Assembly: GCF_000003815.2 (NCBI RefSeq)
Contig: NC_049992.1
Span: 258,573-322,572, forward strand
Direction of reading: 5' to 3'
Source of the DNA: Branchiostoma floridae
Lineage: Eukaryota > Chordata > Leptocardii > Amphioxiformes > Branchiostomatidae
DNA: 64,000 nucleotides
Below the pieces are notes generated by a model, which had not been told where the DNA came from, did not search any database, and worked only from the letters and a program-made list of their open reading frames with translations. Shown piece by piece: positions 21,501 through 31,356 of this stretch; position 1 is the first letter of the stretch, and every line of letters begins with the position of its first letter. The position numbers were made by a program, and so were the translations under genes.

Positions 21501-24500
21501 CTCATTTTTTAAGTGATCTATGAAGAAAGTGCCAATGGAGTCCTGTGAGCATATGTCCAATACACCTCTGTACCAAATTTCAGGTCATTTGGTTTCTCTA
21601 CAAGGGCATAGGAGCAAAAAATATACATTTTTAGTGAAAAATGACCAAAAAACCTAAAATAACTCATTTTTGGAGTGAACAATGAATAAAGCGTTGATGG
21701 GGTTCTGTGGTCATATGTCAAACGCACCTATATACCAAATTTCATGTCATTTGGTTTTAATTGAAGGGCATAGGAGCCAAAAATATACATTTTTAGTCAA
21801 AAATGGCCAAAAACCCTAAAATAACTAATTTTTAAGCGATCTATGTAGAAAGTGTTGATGGTTTTCTGTGCTCATATGTTTAATGCACCTCTGTACCAAA
21901 TTGCAGGTCATTAGCTTGTAATACCAGGGCACAGGGGCCAAAAATATACATATTTTGTCTAAAAATGACGAAAAACCCTAAATATCATAAATTCTAAGGC
22001 CTCTATCAAGAAAGTGAAAAAAACATCTGGGGGTATTTGCCAACTCTATGCCATACCAAATTTCAGCTCATTTGGCCCCAAAATGAAAATGAATCCAATT
22101 GAAGATTTGACAGGAGAAGGAGAAGAAGAGACAAAGGAAAAGCAATATATTGCAATCCCATACTGTAGTATGGATTGCAATATAACTAGACAATGGGTTT
22201 GTTTGTCTTCATTTTTTCAACATTTCGAAGAACATACAAGATAAAAGGAGAGAAAGGGGGATGTGCCGAGCTCCCACAAGTACAGGAGCCAAGTCCTGAA
22301 AGAAGCCTAGAAATCTGATTCCGTTGCACCCACTTTACAGGAAAGGTTTGAGTTAATNNNNNNNNNNNNNNNNNNNNNNNNNNNNNNNNNNNNNNNNNNN
22401 NNNNNNNNNNNNNNNNNNNNNNNNNNNNNNNNNNNNNNNNNNNNNNNNNNNNNNNNNAGGTAGAAACAGTTTTGAAAAGGGGAGGGACCGAAAACATCAA
22501 TTTTTTTTCAATTAAAATTCCTAGGCAAACAAAGCTTTTAATGGGAAATACAAAAATGTTAATTTTTTGCAAAATTCTGCCTTTGTCAAAAATATATATT
22601 CACCAAGAAGGCTAGGTTTTCGCTATCGTTTGTGGTTATGCATGTGTGTGTATGTCTGTAAAGAATCTGTATGTATGTAAATAAGTATGTATTTAGGTAT
22701 GTGTGTATGCATGTCTATAGGTATCTGAACAAATTGTATTGATTAGTATGTGCGCAGGTCTTGAAATGATTAGATTTTGGCGCTCGCATGGCTTGTGAGG
22801 GGTCAGACGTTCCTTACAAATGATGGAGTGAATTTCAAAGAACCAACACTTTATCGATGCATTGGTCTTTATGTACATGTTTCGGGGGTCGTGTGGCATA
22901 ACTGCATGGTATTTAGTACTCTCCAAGCAGAGGTTAGGCTCCGGCTGTTTTTTTAGTCGTTTCTATCGGGCTTTCTATTTTGTCATTTTTCTTGAAGTAC
23001 GCCAGCCAAACACAGCAAGACATTAAAAAAAGAAAGCCCGATAAAAACGACTAAAAAAAAATTAAAAAACGGCCGGAGCCTAATCTCTGCTTGGAAAGTA
23101 GGTATTTAGCCGCCCAGAACCCAGAGGTTCCAATCCAGTCATGCTACTGGTCTTGGGAAAGGCACTTAACACAACTTTTCTCAATCCCCCAGGTGTAAAA
23201 AAATGGGTGTCTGACTTTAGTAGGGGAGGTAAAAGGTGGTAGACAGAGAAGGTTGGGCACCGTCTTCAAATACTTTGCTCTTGACACAGTGGATAACAAC
23301 CCCACGGCCTCAAAAGACTAGGAAACAACCTACCAACATGTGCCAAATGATGAAGGGAATTTCAAAGAACGAACACTTTATCGATGCATTGGTCTTTATG
23401 TACATGTTTCGGTGGTCGTTTGGGTGGCATAACTGCATGGTATTTAGCCGCCCAGAACCCATCCTCCTAACGCCCGGTCCCCAACGGCATTAGCCTATGG
23501 GGCCCTGCTATCTCATGCCCTATCAGTGGTTATTATGATTGTCGCCACAAACAAGCTGTCAACCAATCAGAGAATAGGCTTTTCTTGGGCTTTTTGTTGT
23601 CGCAAGCTGTCTCGCAAAGGCCGCTGGGAAGCTATCAACCAATCATGTTACGTCTTACATAGCACCATCCTCCTACGCCCGATCCCCTACGGCTGACTGC
23701 CCATATAAGGGCAAGCTAATTAATATCTATAAGTAGGGCGGTCCCTAACTGGTCTGAGTGCACAAGATAGCACAGGTAAACACAGTCGAGTTTTGACACG
23801 ACTGTGGTCCCTCTGCGTAGGAGAATGCCCAGAACCCAGAGGTTCGAATCCAGTCATGCTACTGATCTTGGGAAAGGCACTTCACACAACTTTTCTCACT
23901 CCCCCAGGTGTAAAAAAAATGGGTGCCTGACTTAAGTAGGGGAGGTAAAATCTGTATCTGTATCTGTATCTTTATAGCCGGTATAACCGCCCTTCGTCGT
24001 AACACACCAGCTTCGCAGGCACGCGGTACGCGGTGCAGCAGCAGCTGGTTATATTACACTGAACGATCCGTCACGCCTAACTTTTGCACATCTATCTGCA
24101 AGCGTTCTTTAAAACTATCCAGAGAAGATGCCTCTACTGTGCTTGGTGATAACAAGTTCCACTCTACGATAGGAGTGAGGAAGTTCCACTCTACGATAAA
24201 AAGGTGGTAGACAGAGAAGGTTGGGCACCGTCTTCAAATACCTTGCTCTTGACACAGTGGATAACAACCCCACGGCCTCAAAAAGACTAGGGAACAACCT
24301 ACCAACATGTGCCAACATATACTTATGCATTTTTCTTAAGAATGTAGGAAAATGACGAAGAGCAGGAGACCTGGAGTGAATGACGACATTGGAAAGCTTG
24401 TAAACAAATGTTGAGAGGAGACTAATCTCACCTATATACCTCATACATTTTAATTGACGTTGTTGTTCTCACACAGGTATGATTCAAAATGAGTCAATAG

Positions 24501-25446
24501 TGATAAAAGGAATGTCCCTGTAGCTCAACTGCTTGGAAACAGCCTCGCGGTTGAGCTTGTTGTTCCATCTAGTTGCTAACTGAGAGACCCCGGTTCGAAT
24601 CCCGTGCAAAGAGCTATGTATGCACCACTTCAACGTTGTGACCGTGGCATCTGCCGATGATACTAAAATCGGAATTTCCGCTGCAGTACCATGACGAGCC
24701 GCTTAGGATGCTTAAAACCTGACATTCCAAACACCAAGACAATCCATGCAGGTATTCTAAAGTTATCGAGTGGACACACGCGCGCACACCCTTATGTGCA
24801 CACCCACTCACACATACATATGCATACACACACACTTATTCTTGGGGAAGGTAGTACTGATAAAGTATGGTGATACTTAATGAACAATACACATGATATT
24901 ACAATATAACAATAATCATAAAGAATTTTAAAACCACTAACCTGATGCGTGAGACCTGGAGACGTAGAGCGCGTTGGGGTGCAGTTGTCGCACGATCTCT
25001 GCCACTCCTGGCTGGCGAACTCCTCTCGCCACTTTTGATCTCTTCTGAACGGGAGGGTCCGGGGCCGGCGGCCGTCCGTTTGGTCCTGTGGTCCCGGGAT
25101 CGTTGTTTGGCTCTTCTTCAGGGGCTGGGACGTCCCGGAATGGATATATGTAGTCCTGAGGCCAATTTGGCATTTCAGCAACATGGACGGGAGAGTGGTG
25201 AGCCAGTTGCGGCTCGTTTGATCCACTGGGGCTGTTTTGGGGGTCGGGGTCGCCGTTGGGCTCTTTTTCAGGGGCTGGGACGTCCCGGAATGGATAGATG
25301 TAGTCCCTAGGCCAATTGGCCATCTCAGCAAGACGGACTGGATCGTCCTGGGCTTGGTGTCGCCCGTTTGGTCCTGCGGGACCGAGATCGTTGTTGGGGT
25401 TTGGTTGAGGAATCTGGACGGCAGTGTGCGGAGTCTGCTGCGCCAT
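15570..25446 (-). CDS. Gene C: type II transmembrane protein with coiled coil, PAN/apple-like and FAMeT domains; one 1-bp frameshift (eight exons)
   Basis: Exons in transcript order: 25446-24942, 20823-20737, 19852-19778, 19337-19168, 18886-18254, 17748-17512, 16905-16663, 15766-15570 (stop). Splice sites and phases match genes B and D. The first exon has two NWPxDYIYP units. Two LTRAY exons follow, then the TM exon (third LTRAY module, hydrophobic VFKTAVIMATLIILLVHL). The coiled coil is a single 633-bp exon, where gene B has three exons. The PAN-like exon (GDCRGNDIW ... TLEDCAERCMSHADCVAFM) has six regularly spaced cysteines, and FAMeT is split over two exons. Compared with gene D, one C is missing near 18731 (GTGTCGCCC against GTGTCCGCC). 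The exon total is therefore one base short of 716 codons, so as written the protein is cut in the coiled coil. That could be a real mutation or an assembly error. Confidence 0.75.
16304..16444. mobile_element. 141-bp MITE at same site as gene B's, interior inverted
   Basis: The TIRs are TAGTCTCTACCAGACTCC-type as at 4365-4505 and the flanking DNA is orthologous, but the interior (TCCTACGGTCGCGTGCTGTT ... TTGATCCATTTCTACGG) is the reverse complement of gene B's. Gene D (from 40135) agrees with gene C once the arms are aligned. Confidence 0.75.
18001..18100. mobile_element. Short 3' retroelement remnant in gene C intron
   Basis: CTGTATCTATATAGCCGGTATAACCGCCC and CGTAACACACCAGCTTTT match the 3' end of the element at 23947-24200 and 58745-58795. 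It is preserved in reverse in gene D at about 38490-38570. Confidence 0.45.
20440..20620. repeat. Dispersed repeat with GACGTTTCGAGTGACATCC core
   Basis: An inverted pair around CATCCATGGCGCTGAAGAAGAG and ACTCGAAACGTCCGGAAGTAA, then ATCCAGTTGTAGAGATTGAA and GTTTACCTGGATG. Other copies lie near 2120-2220, 14050-14130, 36000-36130, 42340-42480 and 63620-63745. Such segments flank Penelope-like and other elements in invertebrates; which family is unclear here. Confidence 0.5.
20926..21137. mobile_element. Hairpin MITE with TACTGTAAATGCA ends, copy 1
   Basis: Starts TACTGTAAATGCAGAAATG and ends TACATTTACAGTA. The interior is built of GTTCGCGGTTTTCGCGGTG and its inverted forms (TTCACCGCGAA, CTACCGCGAAATTAAATCC). 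Copies 2 and 3 are at 57933-58121 and 59808-60021. Confidence 0.75.
21180..22080. repeat. 162-bp tandem repeat, about 5.5 copies
   Basis: The landmark CATTTGGTTT recurs at 21261, 21424, 21586 and 21748, with diverged forms at 21909 and 22069, a period of 160-163. Each unit also holds CCAAAAATATACATTTTTAG and ACCAAATTTCAGGTCA. The block is absent from the right arm. Two 68-69 residue minus-strand frames follow from the period being divisible by three and are not called as genes. Confidence 0.8.
22358..22457. other. Assembly gap 1 (100 N)
   Basis: A run of exactly 100 N. It lies at the inner end of the left inverted arm. Confidence 1.
22922..23096. repeat. Hairpin-forming inverted repeat (MITE-like)
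   Basis: The arms TCCAAGCAGAGGTTAGGCTC and its complement GAGCCTAATCTCTGCTTGGA enclose a second pair, TTTTAGTCGTTTCTATCGGG and CCCGATAAAAACGACTAAAA. Confidence 0.65.
23100..23340 (+). mobile_element. SINE fragment (AGGTTCCAATCC ... CCCCCAGGTGTAAAA family)
   Basis: A box B-like AGGTTCCAATCC is followed by GGTCTTGGGAAAGGCACTTAA, CCCCCAGGTGTAAAAAAATG and GTAGGGGAGGTAAAAGG, then a tail ending in ACCTACCAACATGTGCC. A second copy begins at about 23827 and is interrupted by the retroelement at 23947-24200, with the tail resuming after it. Confidence 0.55.
23500..23825 (+). promoter_or_regulatory. CCAAT/TATA-containing segment of unknown role
   Basis: Contains AACCAATCAGAG (about 23564) and AACCAATCATG (about 23637), then CATATAAGGGC (about 23702) and CTATAAGTAGGGCGG (about 23729), followed by an inverted repeat (CAGTCGAGTTTTGACACGACTG). 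The spacing resembles a TATA-type promoter on the plus strand, but no gene follows. A decayed LTR is an alternative. Confidence 0.2.
23947..24200 (-). mobile_element. 3' end of a non-LTR retrotransposon
   Basis: Minus-strand reading gives WNLLSPSTVEASSLDSFKER then LQIDVQKLG and a stop, followed by TGTAATATAACCAGCTGCTG, a short linker and GGTTATACCGGCTATA, and ends in (ATACAG)n. It is the same family as 58520-58795. It interrupts a SINE. Confidence 0.65.
24508..24612 (+). mobile_element. tRNA-like SINE head
   Basis: TGTCCCTGTAGCTCAACTGC (box A) and GACCCCGGTTCGAATCCCGTG (box B), with an extra 30-bp segment between them. It is related to 10467-10650. No intact cloverleaf can be folded, so it is not called a tRNA gene. 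Confidence 0.5.
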
Positions 25447-26930
25447 GGCAGTAGGACTTCTCACCGAATGATTTACACTCGGCGTTTCGTCGTTTTCGCA
25501 AACGAGATGCAGACGTAATGTAATTGTCTCGTTGTTTCTACCCCACTGCGCGCAATAAACTGTTCAGATTAACATCATTCGCAAGAAGGCGAACATGATT
25601 CGTGTAATTAGAACCTTTGAAGCCATATTTTATGTGAGAACAAACATTTTGATTTTGATAGCAATGAGTATTAGAACATAAGCATTTCATCATCCCAGCT
25701 CAAAAAGACTAAAGGAACAGAATATGACATTTAAGCTTTTGGTTTTGCTTGCAAGGGCGACTTAGACTCAACAATCCTAAGGAAATGCGGATTATCATGT
25801 TGTTTGTCCAGTGGCGAATACAATATCTTCTTCGCTTGTTTGTCCGTTTACTGTTAGTATACAAATCCAATTTTTAAGCAGGAAAACAGTTTTCAGTGAG
25901 TATAAACACGACTTAAAAGACCCCGCCTCACACTTTACCGTTCATTGGTAACTTATGATTATCGTGAATCAAACAAAGGCCAAGGCAATTAAGCTGGGAT
26001 GTTTTGTTGAGAACATTTTTTTTTCAGTCTCCGTCTCAACCAATCGGTGACGTCCCAGAAATTTTTGAGAAAAGAGTTTCAGAAGAGGGGCAACCCGCAT
26101 ATGCATTGTTTTTGGTGGGGAGTCCACAGAGAGACAATACCGTCGAGTATCCCAATAAGTGCCAAATGTTTGCGCAGTCTTTCAGGGAGATGTCCATGAT
26201 CTTCAAGATCTTTCAGTGATCTCAAGTGGGTTTTTTTCAACGATTTTGTAATTGTATTAAAGGCATTTCGATGATTTCCAAGATTGTCGACTGATCCTAC
26301 AGGCCTAATCTAAAGACAATAATCTCGAAGGATCTTGCAATGATCTCAATATTGTTGTATATATGACCCCATACCTTCGCCAAGTAACTTTGTCGTTTTA
26401 CAATGCAAATTATATGCAAATAAGCCTCTTTTAGCATAATTTATATTGATTCATCATCTACTTTTTGGGACCTTACTATGAACTTACATGTACTGTCATT
26501 TACCACTAACTGGCACTAAGGAATTTGGAATTATACAATTTTCTCTAATGTCCATGACAGCAGTTGGTTGAATCGAAAAGTTGCCACGTGCAGTACTTCG
26601 TCGTTGTATTCGCAAGTGTCTAAAACCTTTCAGCGCGGCAAATTACATGCAAGTATTGAACACTGCTCATCTGACGGGGAGGGGGGCCATGTCTGCAGTC
26701 ATATCAAACAGGCCGCTGTTGTCTTCGTTAGCAAATGTTTGAATGAAGTATCATTGTTTTTCGTATCTATTCTCTTGCCTGTTATTTCTATTGTATACTA
26801 CTTGAAATAAAGACTGTTTTAAAATCTGTCTATAGTAATCACAATTGACCATTTCCATCTCCTCATCAGTTTAGACTTTTCCGGATAAAGTCGCATATTA
26901 TAGAATCAACATAGGCCATGTAAGGACATC
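25447..26930. other. Upstream region of gene C; no gene seen
   Basis: Diverged relative of the spacers upstream of genes A, B and E. Recognisable are AACCAATCGGTGACGTCCCAGA (26037-26058), GGGGCAACCCGCATATGCATTG and a few CAATGATCTC units to about 26340. From 26350 to 26930 I see nothing but AT-rich sequence. Confidence 0.5.
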
Positions 26931-26934
26931 CGGT

Positions 26935-27078
26935 CAATTACGGGTACGATATAAACTATTGACATGAATACCCCGTCAGTATTCACAACTTAGAACAAAT
27001 CCCCAATATTTATTCGTGCACTTTTTTTTCTTGTGATTCTTCTTTCCGTATTGGACACAGTCAGGACAGGCACAGTGG
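26935..27078 (-). pseudogene. Partial duplicate of gene F last exon (3' half)
   Basis: Minus-strand reading gives HCACPDCVQYGKKNHKKKKC, aligning with the end of the hevein-like exon of gene F (HCNCLSCVNYGKKRDMKKGC). The downstream flank (GGGTACGATATAAACTATTGACATGAAT) matches 27613-27660. The 5' half is missing and the copy ends exactly at the MITE boundary at 27079. No acceptor is visible, so it is unlikely to be spliced in. Confidence 0.6.
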
Positions 27079-27612
27079 TTAAGCCCCCTTCATGCCCGTA
27101 GCCAGGATTTTGGTTGGGGGGGGGGGTCTTTTTAGTACTTGGGGGACCATCGAGCGCCGCAGGCGCGAGCTGCCTAGGAGGGGTCCGGGGGCATGCTCCC
27201 CCGAAAAAAATTGAAATCTTGACCCTCTGAAACGCTATTTCCTGCATTTTGACTGGCAAAATTTGCTGGAAGACTTAGCCAAGTTTAACAGAATTTCTAT
27301 TAAAGATACACAAGGCTTCGGCGTAAGTCTTTAAGGGCGACTCCCCTGACATATTTTCACCATGTCCGACAGCAAAGATGCGAGGCATTCCGAACCCCCC
27401 GAACCCCCCTGGCTACAGGCATGCCCTTTACAAATCAAGAATTTAGCTCGGCCGAGTTGTCAGCGAGCTCTAAATTACTAGGAGGTATGACCCTGATGCC
27501 GACGAACAAACTCTGACATTTGTTCGTAGGCATCAGGGTCATGCCTCCTCGTAATTTAGAGCTCGCTCACATGTCGGCCGAGCTAAATTCTTGATTTGTA
27601 AAGGGGGCTTAA
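27079..27612. mobile_element. TTAA-flanked MITE carrying a second nested element
   Basis: Outer ends read TTAA-GCCCCCTT at 27079-27090 and AAGGGGGC-TTAA at 27601-27612, with the long arms TACAAATCAAGAATTTAGCTCGG (from 27429) and complement. TTAA may be the target duplication. Within the left TIR lies an inner insertion at 27091-27423. Confidence 0.7.
27091..27423. mobile_element. Inner nested element with CATGCCCGTAGCCAGG ends
   Basis: Begins CATGCCCGTAGCCAGG and ends CCTGGCTACAGGCATG (inverted, one mismatch), flanked by the 5-bp direct repeat CCCTT (27086-27090 and 27424-27428). Removing it and one CCCTT restores the outer TIR. The interior includes GAGCGCCGCAGGCGCGAGCT, common in marine invertebrate repeats. 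Confidence 0.7.
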
Positions 27613-27625
27613 GGAGTACCGTAAG

Positions 27626-30028
27626 CTATCGACACGAATTCCCTGTAAATATTGCCCAAAACCCTTTCATCCCGCACCCTTTTTTCATGTCCCTCTTCTT
27701 TCCGTAGTTGACACAGCTGAGGCAGTTACAGTGGTCAGTCGAGCTACCGCACCAGTAATAATTGGAGCAGCATGAGTGTTCATGGTCAGGGTCACATTCA
27801 GCAGGGTTACCATCATCTGCAGGGTAACGCTGGCCACATCGTGAGTCAGCTCGCCACTTCCTCTTAGGACCTAATGGATGAAATGTTTATTTAGTCAATA
27901 TTTGCAAAATAAACCAACTTCGCTCGCTCGGTGGTTTCATTCGGTGGTTATAGCAAAGGACCAGGCGTTATGACACCATATATACCTCGGGGCGGGTCAT
28001 TAACCCTTAATTAACACGTGCTGGGGTTACCTGGCATGTTGGTGGTGCCCGTCGCAGGGTGACCATTGGTGTAGGGACTGCCCACGGTAGGGTGGCTTTT
28101 GGTGTAGGGAGTGTCCACGGAAGGATGACCATTTATGTAGGGAGTGTCCGAAGCAGACTGAGCAGGGATGTAGGTGGTGTCCCCTGCAAGACGACCGGGG
28201 ATGTGGGTAGTGCGACCAGTAGTGTAGGGAGTGTCCATTACAGGGTGACCATGGGTGAAGGTGGTGTTCTCTGGAGGGTGACCATTGGTGTAGGGAGTGC
28301 CCAACGCAGGCTGACCAGGTTTGGATGTATCATCTACAGCCTTCATCGTCTGTAAACAGGAGAGATTCTTGCCTTTACAGTACATACGGCGCCAACAATG
28401 TCCTTCTAAAATATCATCAACATGCTTTACAAGACACAATGACATACACGTAGGCTACATCCCGAAACGGAATAAAGCCCTACCTTTTGAGCTTCCCAAA
28501 CATTATTGTTGAAATAAAGCCAGGTACCGAAAATGATCAGTGTGGCCAACACGGCAGTTATTATCACGGCAACGCCAATCCTTCTATAAGTGCACTCTGA
28601 AAATACATATGATGGGAACATCAAGGTGTCGGTGAAAATAAAGCACGTATTCGGGCTACATACATTAAAGAGAATAAGTAGTACACAAAGAATATAAATA
28701 AATGATGAGGAACTTTATTGCACATTTTGCCCCACTGGGCTCTATCTAAAAGCCATCTTCAATGTAGCACTCCTGCGTCTAGGTCTATACTTGGTTTTGT
28801 GGGTACGATTTTGAAGCCAGTCATGTATTAGAAAGAACTGTAACAGTTGTATAATATACTTTATCGAAACTTCAGCCAATTATATTACAGTTTTTAAAGA
28901 AACATAATGTCAAATGTTTCTTAACACCCCAAAAAAGAAAAGATATATCTAGGAATAGGTATTCGAAAAGAATGACCTTCATTTGGGGTTTAAACACAAA
29001 ACAATCAAATAAATTCTTGCTCAAAGGATTCAGGTATTGATCAATCACCTCAACAATTGTAATCAGTAACTAAGAAAATCTAAAGATATAATGCCTTTTA
29101 ATGTTTTGTTTTGATGAGTTTACATGACAATATATCGAAACCTAAAAATATAGATAAACTTACGGCAACGTTCTTGTTGCGGCACGTACATCGGATTCCT
29201 GTTAGGGGCGTCTCGTATGGAGTTCGGATCTGGGCTCGGAATATGTTTGTTTTCATGTATGTCATTGTCATCATTTTCAGGAACCACGTTGTCTTCATTG
29301 CGTTCAGTTGACGTGTATTCTGACTTGTACAATGGTTTGGGGGATTCATATGCGACGGCATAAGGCATGCAGTGGTCCAAATTGGTATCATCGTCTATGA
29401 TATCGACTTCTTCTGGGATTTCAGCGTCAATGTCTTCTTGGGGGATTACATTTTTGCTATCGTCGTCGTTGGTTTTTCTATACGTATTTGCAGTTGTTTT
29501 TGCGTATGAGCTGTTGCAGGAATTGAAACCATGTATGTTTGTTGCGTATCCAGAGTTTAGTTGGGAGGTTGGATTTATGTTTGATTTCGAAGCCACCATG
29601 CCATTCTGACATCTGCTGTCGTCAGTACTTAGATGAACCTCGACATTATTTAAGACGGTGCTAATTGGTTGTCCGGTATCAACTTTAGTGTCGGTTGTAT
29701 CAAGCGTATGATTCTCATCATCATTTTCATTACACCCGATAGATACGTCGTTGTCTAAGTAGCTGGGGTTAGTCAGTCTCTCGTCTGTAATTTGAATATA
29801 TTGGGGTTCAGGATTGGTAGTGTTATCCTCAATAGGAGCCGACGTGTCAGCATTAATTTCAGGGCTGCATCCTGTTTCATACGTCGGATTCGGGAACACG
29901 TTTATAACAGTATATGAACGATCTGTCTGTATTTTGGCATCTGAACGCTTTTGTGTCAAACAACCCTCCGAAACACCGTTTGTGTGGACTGTTGGTACAG
30001 CATCAGTGGTGATGATGTCTTCAGCCAT
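27626..30028 (-). CDS. Gene F: type II membrane protein with three NPxY motifs, TPYTNGHP-repeat stalk and hevein-like domain (four exons, 513 aa)
   Basis: Exons in transcript order: 30028-29164, 28596-28484, 28349-28031, 27870-27626 (TAG). Phases 1, 0 and 1 fit and the total is 514 codons. The start MAEDIITT has an ACC-ATG-G context and is preferred to an ATG nine codons upstream. Residues 1-288 are acidic with no signal peptide. They carry NPTY (47-50), NPSY (87-90) and NPMY (278-281), plus PYAVAYESP; NPxY motifs are docking sites for PTB-domain and endocytic adaptors. The span is about 295-317 (IGVAVIITAVLATLIIFGTWLYF-like). The next exon is a T/P/H-rich stalk with about nine degenerate 11-12 residue repeats (DTPYTNGHP). 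The last exon has CG..YP..DGNPAECDP then HSCCSNYYWCG and HCNCLSCVNYG, resembling chitin-binding type 1 (hevein-like) cysteine spacing. A surface receptor or lectin-like role is inference. Confidence 0.75.
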
Positions 30029-30092
30029 GGTCATTCCACCAACCTGGATATACATGTAGTTATAACAATGTGCTTATCCTTACCATCATAGA
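30029..30092. other. Short flank between gene F and the hAT-like MITE
   Basis: Presumed 5' untranslated/promoter side of gene F. No recognisable TATA or initiator was found before the MITE begins. Confidence 0.3.
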
Positions 30093-30511
30093 TAGTGGTG
30101 CGTACCTAAACCCATATTCAGGTTCAGGTCCGGATTCAAGTCCAGCAGTTCAGGTTCAGGTCTGAACCCATAATTGCGTATTATGTGCGCTAAGAAAGTT
30201 TTCTTTTTTAAGGGGGAGGGGGGTGCATATAAAATTGCATGTTAGCATGAATTGAAATGCAATGTGAAAAATACATGAAACTTATATACAGCCAGTGTAA
30301 ACACAAAATGTTTTTGGCTTTTTCCAGTGCAAATTTCACTGTCTATGGAAGGTTTTAGATGGGTTAGAACAAGAAAAGGGGAAAAAAATATCAGATAGCT
30401 TTTTGCAAGTCCGGACTCTCAAGTCCGGACATTTAGGATTTTTTTTTTTTGGACTTGGACCTAAACATTTTTAGGTCCAATTCAAGACCGGGCTTTAGGT
30501 ACGCACCACTA
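30093..30511. mobile_element. hAT-like MITE with 8-bp target duplication
   Basis: TIRs TAGTGGTGCGTACCTAAA and TTTAGGTACGCACCACTA are perfect over 18 bp. Flanks ATCATAGA (30085-30092) and ATCATAGC (30512-30519) match at 7 of 8 positions. The interior has CAGGTTCAGGTC direct and inverted repeats and no transposase. The 8-bp duplication and TAGxG ends fit the hAT superfamily. Confidence 0.7.
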
Positions 30512-30905
30512 ATCATAGCGTCGTGTTTATTATCATATCATATTTCAGTAAATATGAATATCATGCACGTCTGGACATAGACATCATTTTATATAGAAGT
30601 TGGTGTTCTTTACCAATAATAATATTACGATAACAGGCGTGACGTTGATGATTGTTACTTCATGGGTTATCCCAAGTCTTGTACATTTAAGAGATTTGAA
30701 GAATAACCGAAGCATTCCATCCTCTAACCTTTCTGCATTTTTTTTCAGAATTATGGTTGCCAGTTTGGAATTCAGACAACATGTTATAAATCCCCAGGTT
30801 ATGTGCTGTTTGCATTACAACGTTTTTTTTTATGTGGTGGTCTTTTTATTTGGTATGCTTGGTTTCATTAGAGTTAATATCTAATATTAATATTAGAGTT
30901 AATAT

Positions 30906-31356
30906 NNNNNNNNNNNNNNNNNNNNNNNNNNNNNNNNNNNNNNNNNNNNNNNNNNNNNNNNNNNNNNNNNNNNNNNNNNNNNNNNNNNNNNNNNNNNNNN
31001 NNNNNNNNNNNNNNNNNNNNNNNNNNNNNNNNNNNNNNNNNNNNNNNNNNNNNNNNNNNNNNNNNNNNNNNNNNNNNNNNNNNNNNNNNNNNNNNNNNNN
31101 NNNNNNNNNNNNNNNNNNNNNNNNNNNNNNNNNNNNNNNNNNNNNNNNNNNNNNNNNNNNNNNNNNNNNNNNNNNNNNNNNNNNNNNNNNNNNNNNNNNN
31201 NNNNNNNNNNNNNNNNNNNNNNNNNNNNNNNNNNNNNNNNNNNNNNNNNNNNNNNNNNNNNNNNNNNNNNNNNNNNNNNNNNNNNNNNNNNNNNNNNNNN
31301 NNNNNNNNNNNNNNNNNNNNNNNNNNNNNNNNNNNNNNNNNNNNNNNNNNNNNNNN
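30906..31356. other. Assembly gap 2 (451 N)
   Basis: A run of 451 N, the only gap not of the default 100. It lies just before the minisatellite-containing higher-order repeat. Confidence 1.

Larger units (their letters stand above)
6655..22357. repeat. Left arm of a large inverted duplication
   Basis: This segment is repeated in reverse complement at 35476-49985. Matching landmarks in order: gene B coiled-coil exon with gene E coiled-coil exon; B TM and module exons with E; B first exon with E first exon (43837-44647); the intergenic spacer with 41060-43836; and all gene C exons except its first with gene D. The inner end is hidden by the gap at 22358-22457, where the match is still running. 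Left-only sequence includes 20880-22200 (hairpin element and 162-bp tandem repeat). Confidence 0.85.

Noticed and set aside
21260-21727. Minus-strand 68-69 residue repeated proteins in the 162-bp satellite
   Set aside because: The frame persists because 162 is divisible by three; units shift in length and stops appear, with no start conservation.
22186-22572. Long frames crossing runs of N (also 30832-31422, 40141-40812, 46432-46785, 52407-52667)
   Set aside because: The length comes from undetermined bases; the flanking residues show no coding features.
24508-24612. tRNA gene
   Set aside because: Boxes A and B are recognisable but spacing is too large and no cloverleaf forms; it is better explained as a SINE head.
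28059-28355. Plus-strand 98-residue glycine/valine repeat protein
   Set aside because: Antisense of the gene F stalk exon, which has proper splice sites and phase on the minus strand.
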